Shown in pieces: positions 16,936-30,860 of a DNA stretch of 64,000 nucleotides. Every line of letters starts with the position of its first letter. Position 1 is the stretch's first letter. Below the pieces are notes generated by a model that was not told where the DNA came from, made no database searches, and saw nothing but the letters and a program-made list of their open reading frames with translations. The stretch lies in the NCBI RefSeq assembly GCF_014279975.1, contig NZ_CP047936.1, positions 558,001 to 622,000 on the forward strand, written 5' to 3'. The stretch is from Synechococcus sp. BIOS-U3-1. GTDB taxonomy: Bacteria; Cyanobacteriota; Cyanobacteriia; PCC-6307; Cyanobiaceae. A program made the translations under genes and the position numbers.

Positions 16936-18246
16936 TCAGCTCAACGGCTCCCCTTCCACGTCATCCGTGATCGGTATTTGATCTGTAGCGGCTTGACTGG
17001 CTTCCTGGTCAATCATCGACTGGAGCACCAGTTCGGCGTCCGTGAGCCAGCGATCACCTTCTCCGCCGGGATTCAGTGGTTCCGGTCCGTCCAGGATCCT
17101 GTCAGGAGTGATGCCTTCGCCCTGAATGTCTCGACCGCTGGGGGTGACGTATCCCGCCACAGTCACGGCGAGTCCACTGCTGTCGCTGAGGTTGGTCAGA
17201 GTCTGAATCAGACCTTTCCCGAAGGTGTTGCTCCCAAGCAGCAGCGATCGCTCATTGTCCTGAAGAGCGCCAGCCAGAATTTCGCTGGCGCTTGCCGTCC
17301 CTCCATTGACCAGCGTCACCATCGGTCCCGAGTAAAGCACTTCAGCTCCTGCCTGGATCGGATCGGCGATGCCGCTGCGATTTCGAGTCTCCACAATTGG
17401 TTGCTGATCCAGGAATGCATCGGCAACCGCGAGTCCTGCACTGACCAGCCCCCCTGAGTTGTTGCGTAGATCAAGTACTAGCCCCTCAACGCTCTTGTCG
17501 GATAACTCGTTGATGGCTTCTCGAACTTGTTCGGGCACGCCCTCGCTGAACTGCGTGATCCGGATGTAACCGAGGGTGTGGGTGTCACTGCGCAGCCTCC
17601 TTGTCCGCACGGGTCTTAGGTCGATATTGCGTCGTTCCAGAGTGATTTCCTGCTGCTCTTCCTGCGGCGTCAGCACAGTGAGTAACACTTGGGTTCCCAC
17701 CGCCCCCCGGAGACGTGCCGCGGTCGTTTCGAGGCCGAGCATCTCAACAGTTTCTCCATTCACTGCCAAGACTTCAGTTCCACTCACGATGCCAGCCTCA
17801 GCTGCGGGAGATCCTTCCAAGGGAGCAATCACTACGGTTGCATTGCTGTCTTGGCGATGACCCAGCTGAAGGCCAACACCGCTGAGGTTCCCCTCGTTGC
17901 TGGCCTTCATGACCTCGTAATCCGCAGGCCTCAGCAGCCGGGTGTAAGGGTCGTTGAGCGGCAGCAGCATCGCCTCGATGGCGTTGTAAGCGTCTTCGCT
18001 GGTATCAATCGTGTTTTCCAGTGCTTTCTGGCGAAGACGTTTCCAGCGGATGCGGTCGAACTGCTCAGGGTCCAGATAACCCTGATTCACAAGACGCCAG
18101 CTTTCCACCACCAGTTGCTGCGCATCGTTCAGTGCCAGTGCCTGCGGGCTGGCAATCAGAATGATCAGAATGGCACTCGCCAAACCAAAAGCCAGACGTC
18201 GCAGACGATCTGAGCTTCCGTTAACAGTCGGCAACATTGGCTTCAT
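16936..18246 (-). CDS. ctpA: Carboxyl-terminal processing protease CtpA
   Basis: About 436 residues from the ATG at 18246. A signal peptide (AFGLASAILIILIASPQALA) targets it to the lumen or periplasm. A PDZ domain follows with LSGVGLQLG and VLAVNGETVE, then the tail-specific protease core with the catalytic serine in TASASEILAGAL and the lysine in NTFGKGLIQT. In cyanobacteria CtpA removes the C-terminal extension of the D1 precursor so that the manganese cluster can assemble. Upstream ATG codons at 18270 and 18297 are possible starts but crowd petB, which diverges at 18304. Confidence 0.92.
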   Translation of the reverse strand: MKPMLPTVNGSSDRLRRLAFGLASAILIILIASPQALALNDAQQLVVESWRLVNQGYLDPEQFDRIRWKRLRQKALENTIDTSEDAYNAIEAMLLPLNDPYTRLLRPADYEVMKASNEGNLSGVGLQLGHRQDSNATVVIAPLEGSPAAEAGIVSGTEVLAVNGETVEMLGLETTAARLRGAVGTQVLLTVLTPQEEQQEITLERRNIDLRPVRTRRLRSDTHTLGYIRITQFSEGVPEQVREAINELSDKSVEGLVLDLRNNSGGLVSAGLAVADAFLDQQPIVETRNRSGIADPIQAGAEVLYSGPMVTLVNGGTASASEILAGALQDNERSLLLGSNTFGKGLIQTLTNLSDSSGLAVTVAGYVTPSGRDIQGEGITPDRILDGPEPLNPGGEGDRWLTDAELVLQSMIDQEASQAATDQIPITDDVEGEPLS

Positions 18247-18303
18247 CCCTGCCCGCAACTGGATCGACATCGGTAGACTCTCGCAATCCAAGCCCACCTC
18301 TGC

Positions 18304-18960
18304 ATGGCGAACTCCTCACCTGTCTACGACTGGTTCCAGGAACGTCTTGAAATTCAGGACATTGCTGACGACATCAGCAGCAAATACGTGCCTCCACACG
18401 TCAACATTTTTTACTGTCTCGGCGGAATCACCCTTGTGTGCTTCCTGATTCAGTTCGCGACAGGCTTCGCGATGACCTTCTACTACAAGCCGACGGTCGC
18501 TGAGGCTTACACCTCTGTTCAGTACTTGATGACGGATGTGAGTTTCGGCTGGTTGATTCGTTCGGTCCATCGCTGGAGCGCCTCGATGATGGTGCTGATG
18601 CTGATCCTTCACGTGTTCCGCGTCTACTTGACTGGTGGTTTCAAGCGTCCCCGTGAACTCACCTGGGTGACAGGTGTCACCATGGCCGTGATCACGGTTT
18701 CTTTTGGCGTTACGGGCTATTCCCTTCCCTGGGATCAGGTTGGCTACTGGGCTGTGAAGATCGTTTCAGGTGTACCTGCTGCAATTCCAGTGGTTGGAGA
18801 CTTCATGGTTGAACTCCTTCGCGGCGGTGAGAGCGTTGGTCAGTCCACGCTGACTCGCTTTTACAGCCTTCACACCTTTGTGATGCCCTGGCTTCTGGCG
18901 GTCTTCATGCTGATGCACTTCCTGATGATCCGGAAGCAAGGCATTTCTGGTCCCTTGTGA
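18304..18960 (+). CDS. petB: Cytochrome b6
   Basis: A 218-residue cytochrome b6 of the b6f complex, beginning [18 protein letters not shown]. It has four transmembrane helices with the paired haem-ligand histidines (RSVHRWSA and [20 protein letters not shown], then [11 protein letters not shown] and [11 protein letters not shown]). The cysteine that holds haem c-n is in IFYCLGG. Length and motifs are complete. It diverges from ctpA and precedes petD by 75 bases, the conserved petBD unit. Confidence 0.99.
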   Translation: MANSSPVYDWFQERLEIQDIADDISSKYVPPHVNIFYCLGGITLVCFLIQFATGFAMTFYYKPTVAEAYTSVQYLMTDVSFGWLIRSVHRWSASMMVLMLILHVFRVYLTGGFKRPRELTWVTGVTMAVITVSFGVTGYSLPWDQVGYWAVKIVSGVPAAIPVVGDFMVELLRGGESVGQSTLTRFYSLHTFVMPWLLAVFMLMHFLMIRKQGISGPL

Positions 18961-19035
18961 TCCGTTTCAGTCTCTGAGCGCTTTGCCGTTCAGCGTCCCT
19001 GGTCTGATTAAGGTTTATCCATTACTCCCTGATCC

Positions 19036-19518
19036 ATGCACATCCTCAAGAAGCCGGATCTGTCTGATCCCAAAATGCGCGCCAAGCTCGCTAAGGGCAT
19101 GGGCCACAATTATTACGGCGAACCCGCCTGGCCTAACGACCTCCTCTACATTTTCCCGGTCGTGATCCTGGGCACAATTGCTTGCATTGTCGGGCTTGCC
19201 GTCTTGGATCCAGCCATGCTTGGCGACAAGGCAGATCCGTTCGCTACACCACTGGAGATTCTTCCTGAGTGGTACCTGTATCCCGTCTTTCAGATCCTGA
19301 GGGTCGTTCCTAACAAGCTTTTAGGAATCGCTCTTCAGACCCTTGTTCCTCTTGGTTTGATGCTCGTTCCGTTTATTGAGAGCTTCAACAAGTTCCAGAA
19401 TCCTTTCCGTCGTCCTGTTGCGATGGCTGTGTTTCTGTTCGGAACAGCCACCACTATTTATCTCGGTATTGGTGCAGCAATGCCGATCGACAAATCGTTG
19501 ACACTGGGCCTCTTCTGA
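19036..19518 (+). CDS. petD: Cytochrome b6f complex subunit IV
   Basis: A 160-residue protein beginning [21 protein letters not shown], the standard subunit IV start. It has the conserved [21 protein letters not shown] segment of the quinol-oxidation site and three transmembrane helices. It works with PetB to form the split cytochrome b core. A hairpin terminator follows 22 bases after the stop. Confidence 0.99.
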   Translation: MHILKKPDLSDPKMRAKLAKGMGHNYYGEPAWPNDLLYIFPVVILGTIACIVGLAVLDPAMLGDKADPFATPLEILPEWYLYPVFQILRVVPNKLLGIALQTLVPLGLMLVPFIESFNKFQNPFRRPVAMAVFLFGTATTIYLGIGAAMPIDKSLTLGLF

Positions 19519-19541
19519 ACTCAGGTTGCAGGGATGTCACG

Positions 19542-19568
19542 AGCTCAGCCTTACGGCTGGGCTTTTTT
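19542..19568 (+). terminator. Terminator of petBD
   Basis: The stem agctcagcc / ggctgggct (one G-T pair) with a four-base loop is followed by a run of six T. It ends the petBD transcript right at the 3' end of the convergent invertase gene. Confidence 0.85.
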
Positions 19569-21075
19569 AATGGTGATCCCAGTCGTGATCAATGTCTTCG
19601 TGATCCTCATCTGCAGGGTCAGGAACAGCCCCTTCATCCAGGTCCAGAAGCAATACGTCATCGGGATTGACGCGCAGGAAATGGTGGAGCAGTAGGAAGC
19701 CAACAATCGTCCAGGTCTGGTAAGTCCTGGACTGTTGACCCACCCAGGTGCCTGTTGGGCCATCAAAGTATTCAGCCCACTGTTGCCTCGGCAATTGGTT
19801 GAGATGACTCCAATAACATTCCTCCAGAAGGGCTTTCATCTGCCCCATCAGCAGAACATCGGCATGGGGATGGCGGCGCTCATGCAGCAGGATTGAGCCA
19901 CCGAAGAACCACAACAGGCTCGGCCAGTGACCACCGTTGTGATAGCTCCAGGGCCAGTTCTTTGGATCCGACCCGGTTTTGTTTTGCCATTCGAGGCTTT
20001 CCATCGGAGGGTGGCAGATGCGCATGGGCATTTCGGCCATCAGGTGGTCGCGGTTATGCAGCGTTAGGCGAAATAGCGCACGTTGTTGTGGGGCAGTCAG
20101 TAGTCCGAACAGGCAGCCGAGCGAATTTCCGAGGCTGTAAAAGCGGAAGTCAGGACGTCCTGTGCGCATGTTGCCGATCAAGTAGCCCCCTCGATTTTCC
20201 AGCCAGTCCTGCAGCCAGTCAGGAATGACCTGCGGCTGAACATTGAATTCGTTCTGGTGCTGGTTGTCTCCGTACTGTTCGGTTGGTCTGCGACGCAAAA
20301 CCTGCATGGTTTTGCTGGTGACCCAGTAGTGCTTGAGAAGAAACTGGCGAAGGTCGTGAACCCACTGCCGGGTCAGCACGAGTCGTTGGTCAAGCAGTCT
20401 GCTGTTGTGATGCTTTCGTCCCAGCTCCATCAGCTGAGTGCAGCACCGCAGGGATCCGTAGAGCAACACCTCCACTTCCAGTGGAGCTCCCCAGACGTCC
20501 ATCGGACGGTCAATCATGAACGCGCAGTCCGGCACAAACAGCACCGGAGTCCCTTCAAAGGTGGGATGTAACACAAGGTCCAGCAAAAGCTGAACACCGC
20601 GCTGCACAGCCTGACTGGAGGCAAATTCCTCATCTCCACTTGATTTGACGTACATCCAGCACAGAACTGGCCACCAGAGGCTTGCGTCGACTGACGTGAT
20701 CCGGCCAATGGAGCGTTGGCCATAGTCCGCAATCAGGTGGCCTTCCTCTTCCACGAAACTGGTGGGGAAGACACCCCGTGTCTGATACGTGGTGCTTTGT
20801 AGGTCAAGACAGATGGTCAGGAACTGACGAACGATGTCGAATCGCTTCTGTGTCAGTAGGTAGAGCATGACGGGAACGTTGTCCCTCAGGAAGATCTCGC
20901 CGTAGTTGAGAGCTTCGTCATGACGGGGATGTTCCAGGGCGGCGACGCTGCCAGCCAAGTGACCACGCAGTGGAATCAGTGTTCGCTCGAAGTGCTCCCG
21001 GGCCTTTTGGACTACCTGGTCTTCCTTCGAGCTGGGTCTGACACGCTGGTTCTGCTGGCTGAAGCGTCCTGCCAT
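19567..21075 (-). CDS. GH100 neutral/alkaline invertase
   Basis: A 502-residue glycoside hydrolase family 100 protein, which splits sucrose to glucose and fructose in the cytoplasm. Recognisable segments include NYGEIFLRDNVPVMLYLL, RGVFPTSFVEEEGHLIADYGQRSIGRITSVDASLWWP and WPWSYHNGGHWPSLLWFFGG. The length is normal for the cyanobacterial enzyme. There is no signal peptide. Sucrose is a common compatible solute in marine picocyanobacteria, so this enzyme likely recycles it. The stop codon overlaps the T-run of the petBD terminator. Confidence 0.93.
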   Translation of the reverse strand: MAGRFSQQNQRVRPSSKEDQVVQKAREHFERTLIPLRGHLAGSVAALEHPRHDEALNYGEIFLRDNVPVMLYLLTQKRFDIVRQFLTICLDLQSTTYQTRGVFPTSFVEEEGHLIADYGQRSIGRITSVDASLWWPVLCWMYVKSSGDEEFASSQAVQRGVQLLLDLVLHPTFEGTPVLFVPDCAFMIDRPMDVWGAPLEVEVLLYGSLRCCTQLMELGRKHHNSRLLDQRLVLTRQWVHDLRQFLLKHYWVTSKTMQVLRRRPTEQYGDNQHQNEFNVQPQVIPDWLQDWLENRGGYLIGNMRTGRPDFRFYSLGNSLGCLFGLLTAPQQRALFRLTLHNRDHLMAEMPMRICHPPMESLEWQNKTGSDPKNWPWSYHNGGHWPSLLWFFGGSILLHERRHPHADVLLMGQMKALLEECYWSHLNQLPRQQWAEYFDGPTGTWVGQQSRTYQTWTIVGFLLLHHFLRVNPDDVLLLDLDEGAVPDPADEDHEDIDHDWDHH

Positions 21076-21740
21076 GGTCCGTTGCGTGTAGCCAAAACGT
21101 AGTGCTGGCTTTTGATCACGGCAGTGGAAGCAAGTCTTGAGATGCGATCAGTTGCGAAGAGGGGTGTAAGTGGGCTATGTTTTTGGACTGCGCGGCAGGC
21201 GGAAGCCTGGAGCGCAGCTTCTAAGCATGAAGAGCGCGAGCTTGTAATGTTTGGGGGTGCTTACAAGGCCTAGAGGGAGAGATCCCACGGTGTTGTAAGT
21301 TTCACAAGCGGTCGCGAGACCGCACCGCCAACCGTTCCTGAGAGGGAACGCGCCGGCAGAACCTGGACAATCGAAAAGTTTAGGAACTGACGCTTTCATC
21401 GTGTCAAGTTTCGATTGCTTAGCTGAGAAGTTGAGTGAGTTGAGCTTGATGAAATAGCGATGTAAGTGTGAGGTCCCGTCAACAATTATTAGTTGCAAAG
21501 AAGCAATGTGCTTACAAGATTGAAAGTTTTCACGAGCTTTCGATGTTGTCGGTGTGCATGTTGTGGAGCAACGACCGGATCTGAGATCCTGGAAAGTCAC
21601 GAAGGAGAGATTCTAAGTGCACTCTTATGAACCCTTCTGTCAGAGGAAGGTGGTTTTAACTGCAATCAGTGCGCCAGTGCTGATGAGTGGGTAAAGCAAA
21701 TCAAGTTGAAGAGGTGAAAGCCTTTAAGAGGACTTGATCT
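21076..21740 (+). other. Leader region of the rRNA operon
   Basis: These 665 bases separate the invertase start from 16S rRNA. They contain no reading frame with family support; the 141-codon minus-strand frame inside has no recognisable sequence. The region should hold the rRNA promoter and the 5' leader. Bases 21700-21738 form an ATCAAGT/ACTTGAT inverted repeat just before the mature 16S start, a candidate processing stem. No clear -35/-10 pair could be chosen. Confidence 0.5.
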
Positions 21741-23225
<1,485 letters not shown>

Positions 23226-23408
23226 CAGGGAGACAAACAATGATTTTGATGTCTGAGTAATTCATTCTTAGGCCGAAATCCTGTCACCTTAGGTCGATCG
23301 GTACCTCAATTTTGAAGTCAAGAATGCATAGAAATATGGATTGCTTGGTGGAAATTTTCAGTTCCTAAACTTTGTCTAGTTCACATCCCACAAGGGTTGA
23401 GTCTTCCT

Positions 23409-23482
<74 letters not shown>

Positions 23483-23491
23483 TTCGGTGTT

Positions 23492-23564
23492 GGGGGTTTA
23501 GCTCAGTTGGTAGAGCGCCTGCTTTGCAAGCAGGATGTCAGGAGTTCGAGTCTCCTAACCTCCA
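23492..23564 (+). tRNA. tRNA-Ala (TGC)
   Basis: A 73-nt tRNA ten bases after tRNA-Ile in the rRNA spacer. Acceptor arms GGGGGTT and AACCTCC pair with one G-T, the anticodon loop carries TGC, and the T-arm holds GAGTTCGAGTCTC. The Ile-Ala pair is the standard spacer content in cyanobacteria. Confidence 0.98.
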
Positions 23565-23742
23565 CTGATCGAACTCAATCTCCATCTTCTGAACAAGGAA
23601 GGTAAATTCGAGTGTGTTGTGATTTAGATGTGTCCGCTGACATGAACCTAGCTTCCTGTCATTCTGAAAGAGCGTGAGTCATCACGATTTTTTAGTTGAT
23701 AAGATGCTGGGCTCGAACTGATTTATCAGTTTGATGTTTAGC

Positions 23743-23763
23743 AGAACCTTGACAACTGCATAG
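23743..23763 (+). promoter_or_regulatory. ITS boxA antitermination site
   Basis: The sequence AGAACCTTGACAACTGCATA closely matches the conserved boxA block of cyanobacterial rRNA spacers, which recruits the NusB/S10 antitermination complex. It lies about 190 bases before 23S rRNA. The rest of the 390-base tRNA-Ala to 23S spacer shows no gene. Confidence 0.7.
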
Positions 23764-23954
23764 GAAAAGTCTGTAAGAATAAAGCATCTCTCATGGATGC
23801 ATCATTCTTTTTAGGATGATGTCAATTCTTGAGCAAGAGCCGAGACTCCATAACGTTCTTCTAATTGTGTCGAGCAAATAGGAGTTTGATGATGAATTCA
23901 GAAATGAATTTTTCAGAATCTGTTTCAACAACAGCAAGCGTTTTGGAGATTAAT

Positions 23955-26820
<2,866 letters not shown>

Positions 26821-26935
26821 GATTTGGTTCTTGCCTGAGGCGAAGTTTTATTCGATTCAGACACATCATTAACGATGAAAGTTGTTGATGATGTCCTATG
26901 CAGTTCTCAGGGTTCAACCTTGGGAATGTTTTCTA

Positions 26936-27053
26936 TCCTGGTGTCCATAGCGCTGTGGAACCACTCCGATCCATCTCGAACTCGGTTGTGAAACGCAGCA
27001 GCGGCGACGATATTTGGGGGGTAGCCCCCTGAGAAAATAGCTCGATGCCAGGT
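26936..27053 (+). rRNA. rrf: 5S ribosomal RNA
   Basis: About 118 bases with the typical TCCTGGTGTC start, the CCACTCCGATCCATCTCGAACTCG core and a closing GATGCCAGG. It lies 116 bases after 23S, and a strong terminator follows. Confidence 0.95.
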
Positions 27054-27084
27054 AAAACATTTCTATCACGCACGTGATGCGAAG

Positions 27085-27112
27085 AAAGCCATCCTGGAGG
27101 ATGGCTTTTTTT
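27085..27112 (+). terminator. rRNA operon terminator
   Basis: The stem agccatcc/ggatggct with a tetraloop-like tgga turn is followed by seven or more T. It ends the rRNA operon just before the convergent mtnC gene. Confidence 0.93.
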
Positions 27113-27130
27113 GTGCCCTGACGCGCTAGT

Positions 27131-27910
27131 TCATCTGCTGGCAGGTTTGATTCGGGGTTGGTTGTCGTCCAAAGCGTTGATTTGTCCGAGATCAATGTCG
27201 GACAGTTGACGCACCACTGCGTGGTTGGCTGAATTTTGATGAGGATTGCCCTCTCGCAGACAGAAGACAGTGTTCATTCCTGACTCCCGAGCTGCATCGC
27301 ATTCGCCTGGATGATCGCTGATAAAGAGAACTTGATTGGATTGAACGCCAATTTTTTGAGCGATGACTACATAGCTTTGATGGGCAAGTTTTGGGCCTGT
27401 GCGTGTATCAAACCAGTACTGAAAACGATCTGTGATGTCTCCTTGTTCGGTGTGGGCGTAAAGGAGTTTCTGAGCATGAATACTGCCAGATGAGTACACT
27501 GCAAGAGTGATTCCACTGTCGTTCCAGCTATCCAGTTGTGGGCGTACATCACTGAACAAGGGGGATTTCAATTCGCCTGATTTGTAGCCTTGCTCCCAGA
27601 TGATGCCTTGTAATTGTTTGAGGGCTGTCGACTTTCTGTCTGATTGAATTAGGTGCTGTAGATACTCTTCCGTATTACTTGTTGATGGAGGCTTCTGGGC
27701 AGTTTGGCGTAGCATCATTTGGCTTATTGGATCCGAATCAGCCAGCCATTCATTGACTGCTTCTTTCACTAATTCATCGATTTCAGTATTTCTCCCTCTC
27801 TTCGTCAATGTTGCTTTCAGATTCTTTTGTGCGAAAGGAAATAACGTTTGGCTGACAAAATCGACGGGGCATGTTGTTCCTTCGATATCCAGCAGAATGG
27901 CCCGAATCAC
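27131..27910 (-). CDS. mtnC: Enolase-phosphatase E1
   Basis: A 259-residue HAD-type enzyme of the methionine salvage pathway. It enolises and dephosphorylates 2,3-diketo-5-methylthiopentyl-1-phosphate to the acireductone. Motif I is LLDIEGTTCPVDFV at the N-terminus, the substrate loop is VYSSGSIHAQKLLY, and motif III is FISDHPGECDAARESGM. Length is normal. Its ATG overlaps the stop of mtnB by four bases (ATGA). By eye this gene is clearly AT-richer than its neighbours. It converges on the rRNA terminator. Confidence 0.93.
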   Translation of the reverse strand: MIRAILLDIEGTTCPVDFVSQTLFPFAQKNLKATLTKRGRNTEIDELVKEAVNEWLADSDPISQMMLRQTAQKPPSTSNTEEYLQHLIQSDRKSTALKQLQGIIWEQGYKSGELKSPLFSDVRPQLDSWNDSGITLAVYSSGSIHAQKLLYAHTEQGDITDRFQYWFDTRTGPKLAHQSYVVIAQKIGVQSNQVLFISDHPGECDAARESGMNTVFCLREGNPHQNSANHAVVRQLSDIDLGQINALDDNQPRIKPASR

Positions 27911-28527
27911 GTGTTATTCCTCAGTAGTAATTGTCTCCAGGTGAGTTCCAGGAGGAATTCCAAGATTTCGGTATGTCGACGAGCTTCGTCTAGATCGTCG
28001 CCCCATGCATAGAGGCCATGGCCTGAGACCAGCAGTCCATGGGGAGCATCTCTCAGTCGTAGCGATGCTGATTCGCTCAGTGTCTGAAGATCCTGGCTGT
28101 TGGCGATGATGGGCACGTTGACGCTGGAGTCATGGGTGGTGATTCCTTTAAGACCTTTCAGCATTTCCCAGCCCTCGATGGTCACGCAGCCTTGGTCCAG
28201 CTTCATTCTCGACAGCAGAGTCCCCGCCAGGGAATGGGTATGCAGCACTGCCCCAGCTCCGCAGCAGTGAATGATGCGCAGATGCAGCAGGGTTTCTGCA
28301 CTTGCTTGCCCCACTCCTCGAGTTACTTCAGCACTGTTGTTCACTTCGATCAGTTCCTCGGGTCGGACTGATCCCTTGTCGACTCCGCTGGGGGCCATCA
28401 ACAGTCGCAGAGGATCATGGGCCACTACAACGCTGAAATTGCCTCCAGTGCCGTCGCACCAACCTCGGCGATGCAACAACTTCATCGTGGCTGAGAGTTC
28501 TTCAGCAGCCTGAACCAATGGTTTCAC
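27907..28527 (-). CDS. mtnB: Methylthioribulose-1-phosphate dehydratase
   Basis: A 206-residue class II aldolase-like enzyme that dehydrates 5-methylthioribulose 1-phosphate. The motif GWCDGTGGNFSVV is near residue 25. The zinc-binding HTHS lies near residue 95, and a further zinc-ligand histidine is expected in VSGHGLYAWG, where plain aldolases have a similar motif. It is translationally coupled to mtnC. Together with mtnD at 42.5 kb and metK at 2.7 kb, it shows that the organism recycles methylthioadenosine to methionine. Confidence 0.9.
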   Translation of the reverse strand: MKPLVQAAEELSATMKLLHRRGWCDGTGGNFSVVVAHDPLRLLMAPSGVDKGSVRPEELIEVNNSAEVTRGVGQASAETLLHLRIIHCCGAGAVLHTHSLAGTLLSRMKLDQGCVTIEGWEMLKGLKGITTHDSSVNVPIIANSQDLQTLSESASLRLRDAPHGLLVSGHGLYAWGDDLDEARRHTEILEFLLELTWRQLLLRNNT

Positions 28528-28570
28528 GCCTCCCCCGTTCCATGCAGATCTGTCATATCGCAGTCAAGTT

Positions 28571-29422
28571 TCAGGATTGGCAGGAGGGGCACCAATGGGT
28601 GCTGCGTCCAGCAATCTTGACCCGATCAATAGCAGTGCCACAGTTCAAGCATGGTTGCCCGGTACGTCGATACACCGCGGCCTGCCCGCCGTAATTGCCG
28701 TTGACGCCTTCAAGGTCTCGAAAATCACTGAATGTTGTGCCACCAACACCGATGCTGATTTCCAGCACTTGCACAAGGCTTTCGCAGACTTGTTCAAGTT
28801 GTTTGCGGTTGAGCCTGCCTGCTGGTGTTTGGGGCGCGATGCCTGCTGCAAAGAGGCTTTCATCGGCGTAGATATTGCCTGCTCCAGCGACCAGTGACTG
28901 GTCAAGTAGTGCTGCCTTAATTGAGCGTTTTGATCCTTTCAGCTTCTGTTGCAAGTAACAGGCATTGAACTCTGTGCTGAATGGTTCTGGTCCTAGCCGC
29001 TTCAATCCGGTCATCACTGAGTCGGTGGCTGTTCCTTGCGGAACCCACCACATCTCTCCAAAGCTGCGCACGTCGACGAACCTCAGCTCCTGCTCCTTGG
29101 CGTTCCAGAAGCGCGCCCGCGTGTGTTGGCAAGGTTCTGTGGGTTCTTCGTGCCACTGGAACTGGCCTGTCATGCGCAGATGGACTCCCCAGAAACCATT
29201 GGCCTCTCCGGTGCTGGGATGCAACAGCTGGGCAATCAGATACTTACCGCGTCGCTGCCACTCGCCAACGGTCTGGCCTGCAAGTCCACGACAAAAGGCA
29301 GTCGAGCCCCCAGGGCTGGCCACAGCCCTTTCACGGAGGATTTCGGCCTCCTGGATGACAAATGATTGAAGACGGCTCGCCAGTCCTCGGCGAACCGTTT
29401 CAACTTCCGGAAGTTCCGGCAA
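28571..29422 (-). CDS. mutM: Formamidopyrimidine-DNA glycosylase
   Basis: A 283-residue Fpg enzyme that removes 8-oxoguanine. The N-terminal PELPEVETVRRGL carries the catalytic proline and glutamate. The helix-two-turns-helix region includes LDQSLVAGAGNIYADE. The C-terminal zinc finger contains CLNCG and CPSC. All are intact. It starts five bases after psaE, so repair of oxidative damage may be expressed together with a photosystem I subunit. Confidence 0.96.
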   Translation of the reverse strand: MPELPEVETVRRGLASRLQSFVIQEAEILRERAVASPGGSTAFCRGLAGQTVGEWQRRGKYLIAQLLHPSTGEANGFWGVHLRMTGQFQWHEEPTEPCQHTRARFWNAKEQELRFVDVRSFGEMWWVPQGTATDSVMTGLKRLGPEPFSTEFNACYLQQKLKGSKRSIKAALLDQSLVAGAGNIYADESLFAAGIAPQTPAGRLNRKQLEQVCESLVQVLEISIGVGGTTFSDFRDLEGVNGNYGGQAAVYRRTGQPCLNCGTAIDRVKIAGRSTHWCPSCQS

Positions 29423-29427
29423 GAGAC

Positions 29428-29637
29428 TCAGGCCGGCTCGAGTTCGTCGAGCGCAAAGTTGTTGGTGTTGATGCCACCGTCTGTGCCTTGGAGGCCGTTG
29501 TAGTTGACCTGTTCGAACCGAACCACAACCGGATAACGGATGCCCGAAGTGTCGATCGAGGCGACTTTGCCGACATCGTTGAACCAGAAGGACTCAGGGC
29601 GCTTGATCCGCACCATGTCACCGCGGGAGATCGCCAT
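29428..29637 (-). CDS. psaE: Photosystem I subunit PsaE
   Basis: A 69-residue stromal subunit of photosystem [21 protein letters not shown] followed by [21 protein letters not shown] and ending FALDELEPA. It helps dock ferredoxin and supports cyclic flow. The ATG at 29637 gives the family start; the longer frame upstream has no homology to it. It heads a two-gene unit with mutM. Confidence 0.97.
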   Translation of the reverse strand: MAISRGDMVRIKRPESFWFNDVGKVASIDTSGIRYPVVVRFEQVNYNGLQGTDGGINTNNFALDELEPA

Positions 29638-29793
29638 CGCTTCGTAGGAACTAAAAGCACATTGAGCGTATCTCCAGGTCTTTCCCTGGAGGTCTGTTGC
29701 GTCACACAATGTCGCCCTGATCAGCTGGGTTCTTGCCCTTCGCCATGCCAGCATCCAACCTCCGGCGTCCTGCCTGCCTTGCTGCCAACGAAC

Positions 29794-30816
29794 ATGGAAA
29801 CTCCTGCTTTGGAGCTGGATCTGCCAGATCCTGAGCAGGACGACATCAGCACGATGGAGTTTCTGGCTCGCTTGGAGGAGGCCTGGGCTGTCTGTGACAA
29901 GTTCGATCTACAGACCGAGATCTGGCGTGGAAAGATTCTCAAGGCCGTTCGCGATCGTGAAAAGAGGGGGGGAGAGGGACGTGGCGCCGGATTCCTGCAA
30001 TGGCTTAGGGAGCGGGAGATCAGCAAGACCCGGGCCTATGGATTGATTCAGCTCGCAGAGTCGGCGCAAGAAATGCTGGGTGAGGGTGTGCTCGAGGAGG
30101 CCAGCGTTAATCAGTTCTCCAAGCGCGCCTTCATGGAAACCACTCAGGCTGCTCCGGAGGTGCAGTTGATGATCTCCGAAGCTGCCAATGAAGGTCAGGA
30201 GATCACCCGCAAACAGGTTCGACGTCTGACGGACGAGTTCATGGCTGCCACCAGTCCTCTGCTGCCTGAGGAGATCAGGCAGCGCACCCAGGAGAATCTG
30301 CTGCCATCGAAAGTTGTTGCTCCTCTGGTGCGTGAGCTGTCCAAGTTGCCTGAGCCACAACAGGAGGACTTACGCAAGGTGCTGCGGGACGAGCCCGAGC
30401 TTGATCGTATTAAGGATGTGACCCACACTGCTCGCTGGATCACCAAGGCGACGGAATCCAGCATTGCCGTTCGCGCCTTTCAGCAAGGTGAGCTTGATCT
30501 CGAGAAGGCGATGCAGGAAGCTCAGCGGCTGGATGCACTCGGATTGCTGGCTGATGCCGTCGGTCAGGCTCAGTCTCTTGAATCGGCAGTGCTGAAGCTG
30601 CACACGTCGTGGCGACGACTGGGAGGTTTGCAGGAACGGCTTTGGGTGGAAAGTGGCAGCAGTACGCCCTATCTGCGGGATGTACTCTCGGCGCTTCAGA
30701 GTCTCAGCGGCGCAACATTTCGGGTCTCTCTGGGTGAATTGGCGGGGGGGAAGCGGGTACGTCTCCAGTTGGTTGAGGAATCACCGGACCAGCTGGATCC
30801 CCCTCCGATCCCCTAG
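29794..30816 (+). CDS. Unrecognised cyanobacterial protein, mostly helical
   Basis: A 340-residue protein from the ATG at 29794. I do not recognise the family. Residues 1-75 are acidic, then a basic patch ([18 protein letters not shown]) and [20 protein letters not shown], which looks like a DNA-binding helix-turn-helix of the type found in ParB-like or phage proteins. The middle is long amphipathic helices rich in glutamate and leucine; the last 90 residues are more mixed. No membrane span or signal peptide. It diverges from psaE and precedes recQ by 44 bases. A DNA-related role is possible but unproven. Confidence 0.75.
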   Translation: METPALELDLPDPEQDDISTMEFLARLEEAWAVCDKFDLQTEIWRGKILKAVRDREKRGGEGRGAGFLQWLREREISKTRAYGLIQLAESAQEMLGEGVLEEASVNQFSKRAFMETTQAAPEVQLMISEAANEGQEITRKQVRRLTDEFMAATSPLLPEEIRQRTQENLLPSKVVAPLVRELSKLPEPQQEDLRKVLRDEPELDRIKDVTHTARWITKATESSIAVRAFQQGELDLEKAMQEAQRLDALGLLADAVGQAQSLESAVLKLHTSWRRLGGLQERLWVESGSSTPYLRDVLSALQSLSGATFRVSLGELAGGKRVRLQLVEESPDQLDPPPIP

Positions 30817-30860
30817 ATCTGGGGCTCGGTAGGCTGGTCACACCCCATCCATGGAGTGCT

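Noticed and set aside
21175-21600. 141-codon minus-strand frame in the rRNA leader
   Set aside because: No family resemblance or ribosome-binding site; lies in the transcribed leader, where long frames occur by chance.
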